A DNA stretch of 64,000 bases from Aliarcobacter sp. (GCA_028703945.1 JAQVLW010000004.1:1-64000), one strand, 5' to 3'; shown: positions 20,299-32,252, counted from the first letter of the stretch. Numbers and translations: made by a program. Notes: generated from the sequence alone by a model not told the origin.

Positions 20299-21405
20299 AT
20301 GCGTTTATTTGATAAAAGAATTATTTCCCATTTTGATTATTTGTTAATAATATTTATTTTACCTTTGATATTTATATCATACCATTTAATTGGTGAAACA
20401 AACGAAAGGTTAGCTAATAAACAACTAGTATATTATGTAATTTCTATTTTTATATTTCTAATAGTTTTTATTTTACCTATTAGAAGAAAAATTAGAGTTA
20501 TTCCGACTTTATATTGGTTAGGTATTATATTACTAATTGCTGTTGAGTTTTTAGGTATTTCAAAATTAGGTGCTACGAGATGGTTACCTATACCTTTTTT
20601 AAACACGACTATTCAGCCTTCAGAATTAATAAAACCAGTATTTATTTTAATGCTTGGATATTTAGTTTATCATAAACCACCACCAAAAGGCGGGTATGGT
20701 TTCTTAGATTTCCTTTATTTTTCAATTTATATTTTATTACCATTTATATTAATCGCTAAAGAACCTGATTTAGGAACAGCAATGATTTTACTTTTAGTAG
20801 GTTATGGAGTTTTATTTATTATTGGTATAAATTGGAAAATTTGGGCAACTATTTTTCTTGTAATAGGAATATCTTCACCATTTATTTATACTTATTTAAT
20901 AAAAGATTATCAGAAAAAAAGAATCACTGATTTTGTTTCAGAAGAGCCAAGTTATCATGTTCAACAATCAATTATAGCAATTGGTTCAGGTGGACTTACA
21001 GGAAAACAAAGTGAAGATGCAACTCAAACACAACTAAAGTTTTTGCCAATTGCAACAAGTGACTTTATTTTTGCGTATTTTGTTGAAAGACATGGATTTC
21101 TTGGTGCAATTGGGTTGATATTTTTATATACATTAATAATAATTCATTTACTTAGCATGAATTATTATTTTAAAGATGATTATATGATTAGAGTTTTTTC
21201 TTCAGGATTAGGACTATTAATCTTTTTTAATATGAGTGTAAATATTTTAATGGTTATAGGTTTTGCACCAGTTGTTGGACTCCCTTTACCATTATTCTCT
21301 TATGGAGGAAGTTCTTTTATTAATTTTATTGTAACCTTTGCAATTTTAGAAAACTTGTTAGCATTTAGATATATGAATTTGTATAATTATGAAAGAAAGT
21401 TATAA
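20299..21405 (+). CDS. rodA: Rod shape-determining protein RodA (SEDS family)
   Basis: Multi-TM SEDS protein; LGATRWLPIP, KEPDLGTAMILL, PLPLFSYGGSS. Confidence 0.92.
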   Translation: MRLFDKRIISHFDYLLIIFILPLIFISYHLIGETNERLANKQLVYYVISIFIFLIVFILPIRRKIRVIPTLYWLGIILLIAVEFLGISKLGATRWLPIPFLNTTIQPSELIKPVFILMLGYLVYHKPPPKGGYGFLDFLYFSIYILLPFILIAKEPDLGTAMILLLVGYGVLFIIGINWKIWATIFLVIGISSPFIYTYLIKDYQKKRITDFVSEEPSYHVQQSIIAIGSGGLTGKQSEDATQTQLKFLPIATSDFIFAYFVERHGFLGAIGLIFLYTLIIIHLLSMNYYFKDDYMIRVFSSGLGLLIFFNMSVNILMVIGFAPVVGLPLPLFSYGGSSFINFIVTFAILENLLAFRYMNLYNYERKL

Positions 21406-21417
21406 AATAAGAGTCAG

Positions 21418-22131
21418 TTAAATGATTCCTTGTTTTTCTAAAACATCAGTTAAAATTTCTAAATCATCAATTGAATTACCACACACTTTTTTATCAGTTT
21501 TTATTTCAACGATTTCTTCTTGTTTTTCTCCCATATATATATAATTTAAAATATATTCTCGTTTTAATAAATCAACAGTACTCCTATCTTCACATAAAGA
21601 GTCTTGAATTTGTTTTTTAAATTTGTTTTTTAAAAATTTATCATCTAAAAGAACTTCGTGAAGTTGATATTTGTAATAAATAGTTTTATCTTTTTTATAG
21701 ATGTCAATTAAAGTACTATTCATGTCTATTTGTATTGGTAATTTATCTTTAAAACTCTCAATTTCTTTTTCTAAAGCATAATCTTCAAAAAAGTAGAATT
21801 TACTAACTTCAATAAAAAAATTTATAGAAAATAATAAATTAATACTTACTAATAATTTTGATAGAAATGACCAAATTTTTGAACCACTATATTTATTAGC
21901 TGTTCTATAAATACTTAATGATATAAGAATAGAATAAATTAAAATGACAAAATATAAAAAGAATTCTAAATAATTTTCCTTATTTTGTGCATATTTTGTT
22001 TGCATAAAATACATTTCAAAAAAAACTTCAATTAAAAATGATAAAAAAATAAACCAGAACCAAAAAACAACAACTAAAGAAGTTTCTCCATTTATTAGTT
22101 TAAAAAAATAGTTTTTATTTATTGATGACAT
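21418..22131 (-). CDS. Hypothetical membrane protein
   Basis: Intact ORF, three hydrophobic segments. Confidence 0.65.
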   Translation of the reverse strand: MSSINKNYFFKLINGETSLVVVFWFWFIFLSFLIEVFFEMYFMQTKYAQNKENYLEFFLYFVILIYSILISLSIYRTANKYSGSKIWSFLSKLLVSINLLFSINFFIEVSKFYFFEDYALEKEIESFKDKLPIQIDMNSTLIDIYKKDKTIYYKYQLHEVLLDDKFLKNKFKKQIQDSLCEDRSTVDLLKREYILNYIYMGEKQEEIVEIKTDKKVCGNSIDDLEILTDVLEKQGII

Positions 22132-22139
22132 TTTTTCCC

Positions 22140-22886
22140 TTAGTATAATCTATATTGTACATTGAATCTTAGTTTTGTTGATGTTTGAGGTTTTGGATAA
22201 TCTTTATATGCAATCTCTATTAATTCCACGGAATAATCATCTAAAACAGCGTATCCAGAGGAATCTATCACTTTTAATCCCGTAATACTTCCATCTGGAT
22301 GAAACATAAACTCAATAACATTTACTCCACCAATTCTAAGTTTTGCAGCAAGTGGTGGATAACCTAATCTATTTAAAACTCTTTGAGTAATAGTTTGAAA
22401 ATTAGTTAGATTTTTTTCTAAATATGCTTTTTGAACTTTTGTAAACTTATCATATTCTTCTCCGTATAATTTTTGAAGTTCATTTAAAATTTCTTTATTT
22501 ATAGGTTGTTTTTGAGATAAGAAATCTTCCAATGTTTTATCTTGAAGAGATTCTTTTTTATTTACAATTTGTTCATTTAATACTTTTTTTTGTAATTCTT
22601 TTGATTTTTCAAAATCTATTTTTTTATTATTCTCAACTTTTTTTTGAATCTCTTTTTTTACTACTACTTCTTTTTGAATTTCTGGAAGTTCAACTTTTTT
22701 TTCAATTATAGGTTCTTCTTTTTTTAATTTTATAAATTTTACATCAGATTTTTTTATAACTTCTTGTTTAATTTGATTATTTTTCTTAAATTCATCATTA
22801 TTATATTTCTTAAATAGAAAAAAATGTAAAGATATTGAAATAATAAAGGCTAGGATAATAATTTTCATAGCGCGATTATAGTACAA
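22140..22886 (-). CDS. TonB-family energy transducer
   Basis: N-terminal TM, Lys/Glu-rich linker, TonB C-terminal domain (RLGYPPLAAKLRIGGVNVIEFMFHPDGSI). Confidence 0.88.
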   Translation of the reverse strand: MYYNRAMKIIILAFIISISLHFFLFKKYNNDEFKKNNQIKQEVIKKSDVKFIKLKKEEPIIEKKVELPEIQKEVVVKKEIQKKVENNKKIDFEKSKELQKKVLNEQIVNKKESLQDKTLEDFLSQKQPINKEILNELQKLYGEEYDKFTKVQKAYLEKNLTNFQTITQRVLNRLGYPPLAAKLRIGGVNVIEFMFHPDGSITGLKVIDSSGYAVLDDYSVELIEIAYKDYPKPQTSTKLRFNVQYRLY

Positions 22887-22918
22887 TTACGCTAATAAAT
22901 GATTAATAGGAATATAGA

Positions 22919-24199
22919 ATGTTTAATAAATCAATAAAAGCTTATGAAGAAGCTTGTGAAGTAATTCCAGGAGGAGTTGATTCACCTGTTCGCGCTTTTA
23001 AAAGTGTTGGAGGAACTCCACCTTTTATAGAAAAAGGTGAGGGTGCTTATTTATTTGATATAGATGGAAATAAGTATTTAGATTTTGTACAAAGTTGGGG
23101 ACCACTTATTTTTGGTCATTGTGATAAAGATATTGAAAATGCAGTGATTGAAACTGCAAAAAAAGGTTTATCTTTTGGAGCTCCTACAATTCTTGAAACA
23201 CAACTAGCAAATGAAATTGTTGATATGTTTGATAATATAGATAAAGTTAGATTTGTTAGCTCAGGAACTGAGGCTGTAATGTCTGCAATTAGACTAGCAC
23301 GTGGAGTTACAGGAAAAAATGATATTATAAAATTTGAGGGTTGTTATCATGGACACTCTGATTCACTTTTAGTACAAGCTGGTTCTGGAATGGCAACATT
23401 TGGAAGCCCAAGTAGTCCTGGAGTTCCAGCTGATTTAACAAAACATACTTTAATTTGCGAATATAATAATATTGAAAATCTAAAAAAATGTTTTGCTGAT
23501 AGTTCTGATATTGCTTGTATTATTATTGAGCCAATCGCTGGAAATATGGGATTAGTTCCAGCAGATGAAGAGTTTTTAAAAGCTTGTAGAGAGCTTTGTG
23601 ATGCTAATAATACTCTATTGATTTTTGATGAAGTAATGTCAGGGTTTAGAGCTTCTTTAAAAGGTGCGAGTGGAATTTCAAAAATAAAAGCTGACATAAT
23701 TACTTTTGGAAAGGTAATTGGTGCTGGAATGCCTGTTGGTGCATTTGCTGCAAATAAAAAAATAATGGGATATTTAAGTCCTGATGGAACTGTTTATCAA
23801 GCTGGAACTCTAAGTGGAAATCCTGTTGCAATGGCAGCTGGATTGGTGAGTTTACGAAAATTAAAAGCAAATCCTGAGATTTATGATGATTTAAGCGCTA
23901 AAGCTTTAAGGTTAGTAAATGGTTTAAAAGAAATAGCTACAAAAAATGATATTTCTTTGCAAGTGAATACAAGAGGAAGTATGTTTGGTTTTTTCTTTTG
24001 TGAAAAAGAACCTAAAAACTTTAAAGAAGTAGGTCTTTGTGATTTTAAAAGATTTGCAACATTTCATCATGAAATGTTAAAAAAAGGTTTTTATTTTGCT
24101 TGTTCACAATATGAAACTGGTTTTATTTGTACAAAAATTACAAATGAAGATATTGATGCTTGTCTTAATGCAGCATCAGAAATAATGAAAAAATTATAA
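22919..24199 (+). CDS. hemL: Glutamate-1-semialdehyde 2,1-aminomutase
   Basis: [36 protein letters not shown]. Confidence 0.97.
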   Translation: MFNKSIKAYEEACEVIPGGVDSPVRAFKSVGGTPPFIEKGEGAYLFDIDGNKYLDFVQSWGPLIFGHCDKDIENAVIETAKKGLSFGAPTILETQLANEIVDMFDNIDKVRFVSSGTEAVMSAIRLARGVTGKNDIIKFEGCYHGHSDSLLVQAGSGMATFGSPSSPGVPADLTKHTLICEYNNIENLKKCFADSSDIACIIIEPIAGNMGLVPADEEFLKACRELCDANNTLLIFDEVMSGFRASLKGASGISKIKADIITFGKVIGAGMPVGAFAANKKIMGYLSPDGTVYQAGTLSGNPVAMAAGLVSLRKLKANPEIYDDLSAKALRLVNGLKEIATKNDISLQVNTRGSMFGFFFCEKEPKNFKEVGLCDFKRFATFHHEMLKKGFYFACSQYETGFICTKITNEDIDACLNAASEIMKKL

Positions 24200-24213
24200 A
24201 AAAAGGAATAAAA

Positions 24214-24531
24214 ATGCCAACAATTAAAAATGTAGAATTAACAAAAAAAGCAAATATCTATTTTGATGGAAATGTTACAAGTAGAAGTTTTATAGACGAA
24301 AATGGTGTTAAAAAAACATTAGGAATTATGATGCCAGGAGAGTATACTTTTGGAACAAATGATGCTGAACATATGGAAATTATTGCAGGTCGTGTTGAAG
24401 TATTAATAGCTAGTGGTGATAGTAACTGGAAAACAATTGATGCTGGTGGATCTTTTGAAGTTCCTGCAAATTGTAGTTTTGACATAAAAGTATTAGAAAT
24501 AACAGATTATTGTTGTACTTTTATAAATTAA
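24214..24531 (+). CDS. ppnP: Pyrimidine/purine nucleoside phosphorylase (PpnP, DUF1255 cupin)
   Basis: 105 aa cupin; KTLGIMMPGEYTFGT, FEVPANCSFDIKV. Confidence 0.9.
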   Translation: MPTIKNVELTKKANIYFDGNVTSRSFIDENGVKKTLGIMMPGEYTFGTNDAEHMEIIAGRVEVLIASGDSNWKTIDAGGSFEVPANCSFDIKVLEITDYCCTFIN

Positions 24532-24545
24532 ATTGGGTTTATTAA

Positions 24546-24860
24546 ATGGAAGATAACAACACGAATAAACCAAAACACCAAGATAAAATAGTTGCTCTTG
24601 ATAGTTTATCTTTAGGTATTTCTATTGTTGCTGCTATTATCATAGGTTTTGGTATTGGTTATGGTTTAAAACAATTAACTGGATATACATGGACTTTATG
24701 GCTTGGTATTGCATGGGGAATTGCAGCCGCAATTGTAAATGTTTATAGAGCATATAAAAGAGCTCAAAAAGTGTATGAAGGTATGGAAAACGACCCAAGA
24801 TATGCTTATCGAGCAAAATATGGAGATAAATCTTTTGATAAAGATGATGATGAAGATTAA
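24546..24860 (+). CDS. AtpZ/AtpI-like F0F1 ATPase assembly protein
   Basis: Two TM helices, GFGIGYGLKQLTGYTWTLWLGIAWGIAAA. Confidence 0.75.
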   Translation: MEDNNTNKPKHQDKIVALDSLSLGISIVAAIIIGFGIGYGLKQLTGYTWTLWLGIAWGIAAAIVNVYRAYKRAQKVYEGMENDPRYAYRAKYGDKSFDKDDDED

Positions 24861-25401
24861 TCTAGAAATTCAAAAATTTGCAAAGGTCTTTATTCTTTTA
24901 GACTTTTGTATTATTTTGTATTATTTGTTTTTCCAAAATAAATTTTGGTTACTAAATACACAAGTTGCATTTATATCTTCTTTATTTATTATCATTGCCT
25001 CTTTTTTATCTTATAGAAAAAATATTCAAAATAGATTATCAAACCTTGATTTAAGCCAAATAAATGAGGGTGTTGATAGAGATAAAATTGATGAAATAGA
25101 TGACCCATATGATTTATATACGCAATATAAAGAGATACCAGAAGATGAGTTAACTACTGAAAAAATTAAAGAGATAATTAATGATGAAAAATCAAAAGTA
25201 AAAAGAAATTCTTTTAAAAATACAATTTTTTCAGCGAGTGGATTTTTGTCAATCTATAGAATTTTAGGTTATGGAATTTTAATATTTGGTTTTTTTGCTT
25301 TAAATAATAATAAAGTTTTTTTGCCAATTGCATTTATTATAGGATTAGGAATAGTTCCAATTGGAATTTTATTTTCAAAGCTTCTTGAAAAAAAGCTTTG
25401 A
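24850..25401 (+). CDS. Hypothetical membrane protein
   Basis: Internal ATG at 24850 preferred over the listed 24739 start (which lies inside the upstream gene); four hydrophobic segments. Confidence 0.65.
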   Translation: MKINLEIQKFAKVFILLDFCIILYYLFFQNKFWLLNTQVAFISSLFIIIASFLSYRKNIQNRLSNLDLSQINEGVDRDKIDEIDDPYDLYTQYKEIPEDELTTEKIKEIINDEKSKVKRNSFKNTIFSASGFLSIYRILGYGILIFGFFALNNNKVFLPIAFIIGLGIVPIGILFSKLLEKKL

Positions 25402-25405
25402 AAAT

Positions 25406-26086
25406 TTAAAGAATTAAAGGTAAATCAATTGTTACCTTAGAATCATCATAAGTTATGATAAAAGAGTTTGTCTCTTTTATATTTAATGATGAAAAATCAC
25501 TTTCTTCATTTGCTACAATCTCGACACTTATTAAAGAGTATTTTATATTATCGATTTTAATATACTCTCCAATTTTTAATAAAATAGAACAAGCTACATT
25601 ATTTTTATTTTTAAAAACTTCAAAAACACTATTTAATGTTTTTATAAATGAACTTGCATCTAATTTAAATTCTGGAATTGATGGGTCATAATTTTTTGTA
25701 AAATTAATATTATTTTTTATTTTGCTTGTTGAAATTGCTAAATCAACTAAAGTAAAGATATTTGTTGTATTGATATTTTTAATGTTAAGTTTTGATTCTT
25801 TTTTCACCATAGCACTTTTATAAAGTTTCATATGTATTTCATCTTCATTTTCATAACTAATTGTTATTGCATAAAATGTATAGTTTTTAATTGTTAAATC
25901 AATATAAGAAGTTAATGCTCCAAAAGTTTTTGGAGCATACGTTAATGCTAAATCAAAAAGCTCTTTTTGTTTAATTCTATTTAACAAAAATTGAGCTTCA
26001 GAATTTGAATAAATTATTTTTGAGCTAGATGAAAAAGATAAAATAGGATTTAAATCTAATTCAACCCACTCTTCAAAAAAACTCAT
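25406..26086 (-). CDS. Hypothetical protein with PAS/histidine-kinase-like appearance but no recognisable HATPase motifs
   Basis: Intact ORF 5 bp downstream of rpoD on the same strand. Confidence 0.5.
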   Translation of the reverse strand: MSFFEEWVELDLNPILSFSSSSKIIYSNSEAQFLLNRIKQKELFDLALTYAPKTFGALTSYIDLTIKNYTFYAITISYENEDEIHMKLYKSAMVKKESKLNIKNINTTNIFTLVDLAISTSKIKNNINFTKNYDPSIPEFKLDASSFIKTLNSVFEVFKNKNNVACSILLKIGEYIKIDNIKYSLISVEIVANEESDFSSLNIKETNSFIITYDDSKVTIDLPLIL

Positions 26087-26090
26087 ATAA

Positions 26091-27971
26091 TTAACTTTCT
26101 ACATAATTTTTAAGATTTTTACCAACTTTTGGATGCTTTAATTTCTTAATAGCACTAGATTCAATTTGTCTAACTCTTTCTCTTGTAACTGAAAGTTCTT
26201 TTCCAATTTCTTCTAGTGTTCTATCACTTGCATCTTCCATAAGACCAAATCTCATTCTAATAACTGCTTGTTCTCTCTCATTCAGTTGTCCTAATATTTG
26301 ATCAATTTGATTTTGTAAATCTTCTTTCATAATATTATCAACAGGAGTTGGAGCTTTTTCATCTGGAACAAAATCTCCAAATTTACCATCATCATCGCTA
26401 CCAATTGGGGCTTCAAGCGAAACAGGTTCTTTTGTGATCTTAATTACTTGTTTAACTTTATCAACAGGTAATCCAACTTCTTTTGCGATTTCATCAACAT
26501 CAGGCTCTTTACCATTTTCTTGAATACCTTTTCTAATGATTTTATTAATTCTATTAATAGTTTCAATCATATGAATAGGAATTCTAATAGTTCTTGCTTG
26601 ATCCGCAATCGCTCTTGAAATTGCTTGTCTAATCCACCATGTTGCATAAGTAGAGAATTTATAACCTTTTTTATATTCAAACTTATCAACAGCTTTCATA
26701 AGACCGATGTTTCCTTCTTGAATTAAGTCAAGGAATGGTAAACCTCTATTTGTATACCTTTTTGCAATAGATACAACAAGTCTAAGATTCGATTTTGCCA
26801 TTCTTGTTTTAGAAGTATCAGTAATTTGTTTACCTCTTTTAATTTGTTCAAGAACATCTTTTAACTCTTCAGGTGCTAAATCAAATCCACCTTTTGAAGC
26901 TTCTTTAGTTTGGAAAAGTTTTTTAATTTCCATATAAGAAGAAACCATCGTAGCTTCTGGAACCATTGATGTAATTTGTGCTTTTGTTAAATTTACAATG
27001 TTATCTAAAATCTTTTTATGATTTTTTAATAATGTTTCATTAAATAAAGGCAATTTATACTCTAATCTTTTTAATTCACCATCAAAACCTGTATCAGATT
27101 TTAAAGCTGTTTCCATTGCTTTTACAATTTCAGTAATTAATTTAGAAGTTGGTCCTAAATCTAATAAAGCTTCTTTTAAAATTCTTTTTTTGAATGCAAC
27201 TGCAAGATTAAAAGTCATTTGATCTGTTTCGTCATCTGATTTTGCAGTTTCTTTAGCAGCAAATTTAAGCCAATCTTTTTTTGCTTTTTCTAGTATTTTA
27301 AATGCTTCAATAATAGTTTGAGCTCTTTTATCAAGTTTTTTTAACTTTTTAGCACTAGTTTTTTCACTATCTTCTTCATCATCCAAAACTTCAGAATCTT
27401 CTTCTATAATTTCATCTTCAATTTCTTCTTCTTCTTCATTTTCAGAATCATCATCAAAATTTCTAAATAATTCTTTTACTTTTCTTTCTCTATTTACTAA
27501 AGGTTCTTTATATTCTAAAATGAAATCAATTAAGTAAGGTACATAACAAATAGCATCAAGAATAATATCTTCACCCATTTCAATTCTTTTAGAGATTTCA
27601 ATCTCTTCTTCTTTAGTAAGTAATGGAATTTGTCCCATTTCTCTTAAATACATTCTAACAGGAGAATCTGATCTTGACCACTCAAGTAACTCTTTATTTT
27701 TCAATAAATCGTAAACATCATCTTCATTTTCAATTAACTTTTCTCTTAATTCTTTTCTTTTTTTAGCTTCTTCAGCATTCATTCTTTTTGCTTGTTCTTG
27801 AGAACTAATTACAGTTACATTGTATAACTGAATCAAAGCTAAAAGTTTTTTGATGTTTGGACCAGAAGGTGCTTTTGGAAAGATTTTAATAATTTTTTCA
27901 TAAGTAAGTACTGATTCTTTGTACTCTTTTACTAATTGCTCAATAGTTTTATTTATATCTTTTACACTCAT
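26091..27971 (-). CDS. rpoD: RNA polymerase sigma factor RpoD
   Basis: Region 2 [34 protein letters not shown], region 4 [29 protein letters not shown]. Confidence 0.98.
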   Translation of the reverse strand: MSVKDINKTIEQLVKEYKESVLTYEKIIKIFPKAPSGPNIKKLLALIQLYNVTVISSQEQAKRMNAEEAKKRKELREKLIENEDDVYDLLKNKELLEWSRSDSPVRMYLREMGQIPLLTKEEEIEISKRIEMGEDIILDAICYVPYLIDFILEYKEPLVNRERKVKELFRNFDDDSENEEEEEIEDEIIEEDSEVLDDEEDSEKTSAKKLKKLDKRAQTIIEAFKILEKAKKDWLKFAAKETAKSDDETDQMTFNLAVAFKKRILKEALLDLGPTSKLITEIVKAMETALKSDTGFDGELKRLEYKLPLFNETLLKNHKKILDNIVNLTKAQITSMVPEATMVSSYMEIKKLFQTKEASKGGFDLAPEELKDVLEQIKRGKQITDTSKTRMAKSNLRLVVSIAKRYTNRGLPFLDLIQEGNIGLMKAVDKFEYKKGYKFSTYATWWIRQAISRAIADQARTIRIPIHMIETINRINKIIRKGIQENGKEPDVDEIAKEVGLPVDKVKQVIKITKEPVSLEAPIGSDDDGKFGDFVPDEKAPTPVDNIMKEDLQNQIDQILGQLNEREQAVIRMRFGLMEDASDRTLEEIGKELSVTRERVRQIESSAIKKLKHPKVGKNLKNYVES

Positions 27972-28144
27972 GTTTTTAGGGAATCCTCTTTTTAAGATGG
28001 TCGGATATTATATCCAAATTAGTTAAACAATTGATTAAAAACAAAAATTTAAACAAAAATTACTGTAAAATTAGTTAAAATGCATTTTTTTGAAAATATT
28101 TATTTAATGAATTTTAAAATTTATTAAATTCAAGGACATATAAT

Positions 28145-28648
28145 ATGAATAAAATTACTGGAAAAGTATGGAATTTTGGCGCTAATATAGATACAGATAT
28201 TATTATTGCAGCGAGATATTTAAATAGTTCAGATCCTGAACATTTAGCAAAATATGTTATGGAAGATGCAGATCCGGAGTTTCCTAAAAAGTTACAAAGA
28301 GGCGATATTATAGTTGCGGGTGAAAATTTTGGATGTGGTTCAAGTAGAGAACACGCACCAATCGCATTAAAAGCTGCTGGAGTTGCTGCTGTTGTTGCAC
28401 CATCATTTGCAAGAATTTTCTATAGAAATGCTTTTAATATGGGATTACCAATATTTGAATTACCAGAGTCTTTAGAAATTAAAGAAGGTGAGGAAATTTC
28501 TATTGATTTAGATAATGGAAAAATTACAAATAATACTACAAATAAAACTTATGATTTTATTGCAATTCCGCCATTTATGCAAGAATTAATTGCAGCTGGT
28601 GGATTAATAAATTATGCAAAAGCTGAAATGGGAAGAGGAAATAAATAA
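28145..28648 (+). CDS. leuD: 3-isopropylmalate dehydratase small subunit
   Basis: [31 protein letters not shown]. Confidence 0.93.
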   Translation: MNKITGKVWNFGANIDTDIIIAARYLNSSDPEHLAKYVMEDADPEFPKKLQRGDIIVAGENFGCGSSREHAPIALKAAGVAAVVAPSFARIFYRNAFNMGLPIFELPESLEIKEGEEISIDLDNGKITNNTTNKTYDFIAIPPFMQELIAAGGLINYAKAEMGRGNK

Positions 28649-29715
28649 TGAAAAACTATAGAATATCAGTAATCAAAGGTGATGGAATTGGTCCTGAAAT
28701 TGTTGATGAAGCAATAAAAGTATTAAATGCTGTTTCTAAAAAATGTGGTTTTGAATTATCTTATAAAGAATATTTAATGGGTGGTATCGCTATTGATACA
28801 ACAGGTGTTCCACTTCCACAAAAGACAGTTGATGGTGTTTTAGATTCTGATGCTTGTCTATTTGGTTCTATTGGTGGAGAGAAATGGGATACATTACCAA
28901 GAGAATTAAGACCTGAAACTGGACTTTTAAAGTTTAGAGAAGAAATGGGTGTTTATGCAAATTTAAGACCTGCTATTGTTTATGATGAATTAGTTAATGC
29001 ATCTACTTTAAAACCTGAAGTAATTCAAGGTTGTGACATTATGGTAGTACGTGAGCTTATTGGTGGAATTTATTTTGGTCAGCCAAGAGCAAATGATGGA
29101 TTTAAAGCTTATAATACAATGGTTTATACAAAACCAGAAATTATAAGAATTGGTAAACAAGCATTTGAACTTGCAATGAAAAGAGATAAAAGAGTTTGTT
29201 CTGTTGATAAAGCAAATGTTTTAGAAGTTTCTCAACTTTGGAGAGATACTATGAATGAATTATCAAAAGATTATCCAGAAGTTACACTTTCTCATATGTA
29301 TGTGGATAATGCAGCTATGCAACTTGTAAGAAATCCAAAACAATTTGATGTTATTGTAACTGGAAATATTTTTGGAGATATTTTATCTGATACAGCTTCA
29401 ATGGTTGTTGGTTCTATTGGATTGTTACCATCAGCTTCAACAGGAGATAAAACAGCAATTTACGAACCAATTCACGGTTCAGCTCCTGATATAGCAGGAA
29501 TGGGAATAGCAAATCCAATTGCAACAATTTTAAGTGCTTCTATGATGTTAAAATATTCTTTTAATGAAGTAACAGCATCTGATATGATAGAAAATGCAAT
29601 AAAAGCCGCATTAAAAGATGGATATAGAACAAAAGACTTAGCTTCGTTTGATGCTAAAGAAGTTTTAAATACTACACAAATGGGCGATTTAATCGTTAAA
29701 TATATAAACAAATAG
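28648..29715 (+). CDS. leuB: 3-isopropylmalate dehydrogenase
   Basis: [39 protein letters not shown]. Confidence 0.97.
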   Translation: MKNYRISVIKGDGIGPEIVDEAIKVLNAVSKKCGFELSYKEYLMGGIAIDTTGVPLPQKTVDGVLDSDACLFGSIGGEKWDTLPRELRPETGLLKFREEMGVYANLRPAIVYDELVNASTLKPEVIQGCDIMVVRELIGGIYFGQPRANDGFKAYNTMVYTKPEIIRIGKQAFELAMKRDKRVCSVDKANVLEVSQLWRDTMNELSKDYPEVTLSHMYVDNAAMQLVRNPKQFDVIVTGNIFGDILSDTASMVVGSIGLLPSASTGDKTAIYEPIHGSAPDIAGMGIANPIATILSASMMLKYSFNEVTASDMIENAIKAALKDGYRTKDLASFDAKEVLNTTQMGDLIVKYINK

Positions 29716-29741
29716 TAAAAGAAGCTATATGCTTCTTTTAC
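29716..29741 (+). terminator. Terminator hairpin after leuB
   Basis: taaaagaagc-tata-tgcttctttta. Confidence 0.65.
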
Positions 29742-29801
29742 CATCTTTAAATATAATTAATATTTTCTATGATAGTATTAATCCAAAAATTGGATGATAA
29801 T

Positions 29802-30728
29802 ATGAATAAAAAATATAGATTAATTACAAGAAGTGATATGGATGGTTTAGTATGTGGAACTTTACTTACATATTTAGACATTATTGATGAAATTATATTT
29901 GTTCACCCAAAAGATATGCAAGATGGAAAAATTGCTGTTACTTCAAATGATATTACTACAAATCTTCCTTATGTTGATGGTGTTTATTTAGCTTTTGATC
30001 ATCATTATTCTGAAACATTAAGAAATGAAAAAAAAGATAATCATATTATAAATCCAAATGCTCCAAGTGCTGCACAAGTTGTTTATGATTATTATGATGG
30101 TGATAATGTTTTTCCTGGATATTTTACAAGTATGATGAATGGAGCAAATAAAGCAGATAGTGCTGATTTTATTGAGGATGATATTTTAAATCCAAGAGCT
30201 TGGGCATTATTGAGTTTCTTAATGGATTCAAGAACGGGACTTGGAAGATTTAAAGATTTTAGAATTTCAAATTATCAACTTATGATGGACTTAATTAAAT
30301 ATTGTGCAAAACATAATATTGATCAAATATTTGAACTCCCTGATATAAAAGAGAGGGTAGAATTATATTTTAAATATGAAAATGAATTTAAAGAACAATT
30401 GAAAAAAGTTACAATAATTAAAGATAATTTATTAATAATTGATTATAGATATGAAGAAGTTATCTATCCTGGTAATAGATTTATGATTTATGCTATGTAT
30501 CCAGAACAAAATATTTCAATTCATATTATGTGGGCAAAAGATAAAGAAAAGGTAGCTTTTAGTGTTGGAAAATCAATAATTAATAAAACTTCAAAAATAA
30601 ATGTAGGTGAATTAATGCTTAAATATGGTGGTGGCGGTCATGAAGCAGCTGGTGGATGTCAGATTGATATAAATGATTCAGTTAATGTTTTAGAAGAGTT
30701 AACTAAACAAATTAATCTAGATAATTAA
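29802..30728 (+). CDS. DHH/DHHA1 family phosphoesterase
   Basis: TRSDMDGLVCGTLL, FDHHYSE, GGGGHEAAGGCQI. Confidence 0.85.
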   Translation: MNKKYRLITRSDMDGLVCGTLLTYLDIIDEIIFVHPKDMQDGKIAVTSNDITTNLPYVDGVYLAFDHHYSETLRNEKKDNHIINPNAPSAAQVVYDYYDGDNVFPGYFTSMMNGANKADSADFIEDDILNPRAWALLSFLMDSRTGLGRFKDFRISNYQLMMDLIKYCAKHNIDQIFELPDIKERVELYFKYENEFKEQLKKVTIIKDNLLIIDYRYEEVIYPGNRFMIYAMYPEQNISIHIMWAKDKEKVAFSVGKSIINKTSKINVGELMLKYGGGGHEAAGGCQIDINDSVNVLEELTKQINLDN

Positions 30729-30754
30729 AAGAAGCTGTTAAAGCTTCTTTTTTA
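30727..30754 (+). terminator. Hairpin between convergent DHH and HIT genes
   Basis: aaaagaagctgttaaagcttctttttt. Confidence 0.65.
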
Positions 30755-31100
30755 AGTTTTGATAAAATTCTTTAAAAGAGGGTAAATTTAAATTTGCAAC
30801 TCTTTGTTTTTTACCCCACATTGGTTCCGGAAAATATGAATCTTCTTCGAACCTTGCCATAATATGAAAATGTACATGAGGAACATAATTTCCAAAAGAT
30901 GCAATATTTATTTTTTTTGGTTTAAAATAATCTAACATCTCTTTTTCAATTATGTCTAAGTATTTAAATATTTCTTGTTTTGTTTCATTATTACATTGTG
31001 AAAATTCTTTTATATTTTCAATTGTAAATATTTTTAACCAAGGTATTTCCGAATTTTCTATTTCAATTTTTATTAAGTCATTCTTGTAAATTAAAGACAA
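30738..31100 (-). CDS. HIT family protein
   Basis: HIT-like HVHFHIMARF; a TTG start with AAAGGA 6 nt upstream is preferred over 31160. Confidence 0.85.
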   Translation of the reverse strand: MSLIYKNDLIKIEIENSEIPWLKIFTIENIKEFSQCNNETKQEIFKYLDIIEKEMLDYFKPKKINIASFGNYVPHVHFHIMARFEEDSYFPEPMWGKKQRVANLNLPSFKEFYQNLKKKL

Positions 31101-31241
31101 AAGGAATCCTTTAAATATTTTTATATTTTGAAATATTACTATAATTTTTATTAAACACAATATTTAAAGTATATTCAACTAGCTTTAAGTAAAAATTAAT
31201 TATAATCCAACTCCATTTTTTCAACCACAGAAGAAGTTTTT

Positions 31242-31301
31242 ATAAAATATTTTTATTTTATAAAGAGTTGGTTAAAGCTTAAAAATAAAATATTTTTATT
31301 T
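31242..31301. repeat. Twin 17-bp repeats ATAAAATATTTTTATTT (31242-31258 and 31285-31301); the first extends to a perfect palindrome ATAAAATA-TTTT-TATTTTAT
   Basis: Direct reading, upstream of rpmJ. Confidence 0.85.
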
Positions 31302-31361
31302 ACTAATGCTTTTTCCTGTTGATTAATTGGCAATAACACAAATGAAAGAGGAGACAGGCTT

Positions 31362-31475
31362 ATGAAAGTAAGAGCTTCAGTAAAGAAAATGTGTGACAAA
31401 TGCAAAATTGTCAAAAGAAGCGGAATCGTTAGAGTAATCTGCGAAACTAAAAAACACAAACAAAGACAAGGATAA
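31362..31475 (+). CDS. rpmJ: 50S ribosomal protein L36
   Basis: [37 protein letters not shown] (37 aa), SD gaggag; absent from the ORF track because of length. Confidence 0.98.
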   Translation: MKVRASVKKMCDKCKIVKRSGIVRVICETKKHKQRQG

Positions 31476-31480
31476 GACAC

Positions 31481-31849
31481 ATGGCAAGAATCGCAGGTGT
31501 TGATTTACCAAATAAAAAGAGAATGGAATATGCGTTAACGTATATTTTCGGAATCGGATTACATAATTCTAGATTAATTTTAGATGCTGTTGGAATTGAT
31601 TTCAATAAAAGAGCTTTTGAATTAACAGAAGACGAAGCGGCAATTATCAGAAAAGAAATCCAAGACAACTATTTGGTTGAGGGTGATTTAAGAAAAAAAG
31701 TTGCTATGGATATTAAAGCTTTAATGGATTTAGGTTCATATAGAGGGTTAAGACATAGAAAAGGTTTACCTTGTAGAGGGCAAAAGACTAAAACTAATGC
31801 TAGAACAAGAAAAGGTAAAAAGAAAACTGTTGGTGCAGCAACTAAATAA
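31481..31849 (+). CDS. rpsM: 30S ribosomal protein S13
   Basis: [40 protein letters not shown]. Confidence 0.99.
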   Translation: MARIAGVDLPNKKRMEYALTYIFGIGLHNSRLILDAVGIDFNKRAFELTEDEAAIIRKEIQDNYLVEGDLRKKVAMDIKALMDLGSYRGLRHRKGLPCRGQKTKTNARTRKGKKKTVGAATK

Positions 31850-31859
31850 GGGATTGTAG

Positions 31860-32252
31860 ATGGCAAAAAGAAAAGTTACTAGAAAAAAAATTGTAAGAAA
31901 AAATATTGCTGACGGTATCGTACATATTGCTGCAAGTTTTAATAATACAATGGTTACAGTTACGGATAATGCAGGAAACGCAATCGCATGGTCAAGTGCT
32001 GGAAATTTAGGATTTAAAGGTTCTAAAAAATCAACTCCATTTGCAGCGCAAGCAGCTGTTGAAGATGCAATGGCTAAAGCAATGGAACACGGAATCAAAA
32101 ATGTTGGGATTAAAATTCAAGGACCAGGTTCAGGTAGAGATACAGCTGTTAAAGCAGTTGGAGCTATGGATGGAGTTAGAGTTACTTGGTTAAAAGATGT
32201 TACACCATTACCACATAATGGTTGTAGACCTCCTAAAAGAAGAAGAGTGTAA
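31860..32252 (+). CDS. rpsK: 30S ribosomal protein S11
   Basis: [43 protein letters not shown]. Confidence 0.99.
   Translation: MAKRKVTRKKIVRKNIADGIVHIAASFNNTMVTVTDNAGNAIAWSSAGNLGFKGSKKSTPFAAQAAVEDAMAKAMEHGIKNVGIKIQGPGSGRDTAVKAVGAMDGVRVTWLKDVTPLPHNGCRPPKRRRV

Noticed and set aside
24739-24849. N-terminal extension of the membrane-protein ORF at 24739
   Set aside because: Overlaps the coding sequence of the AtpZ/I-like gene; ATG at 24850 is the more plausible start.
28031-28044. TTGATTAAAAACAA between rpoD and leuD as an FNR-type box
   Set aside because: One half-site is mismatched (AACAA instead of ATCAA); not comparable to the two perfect boxes.
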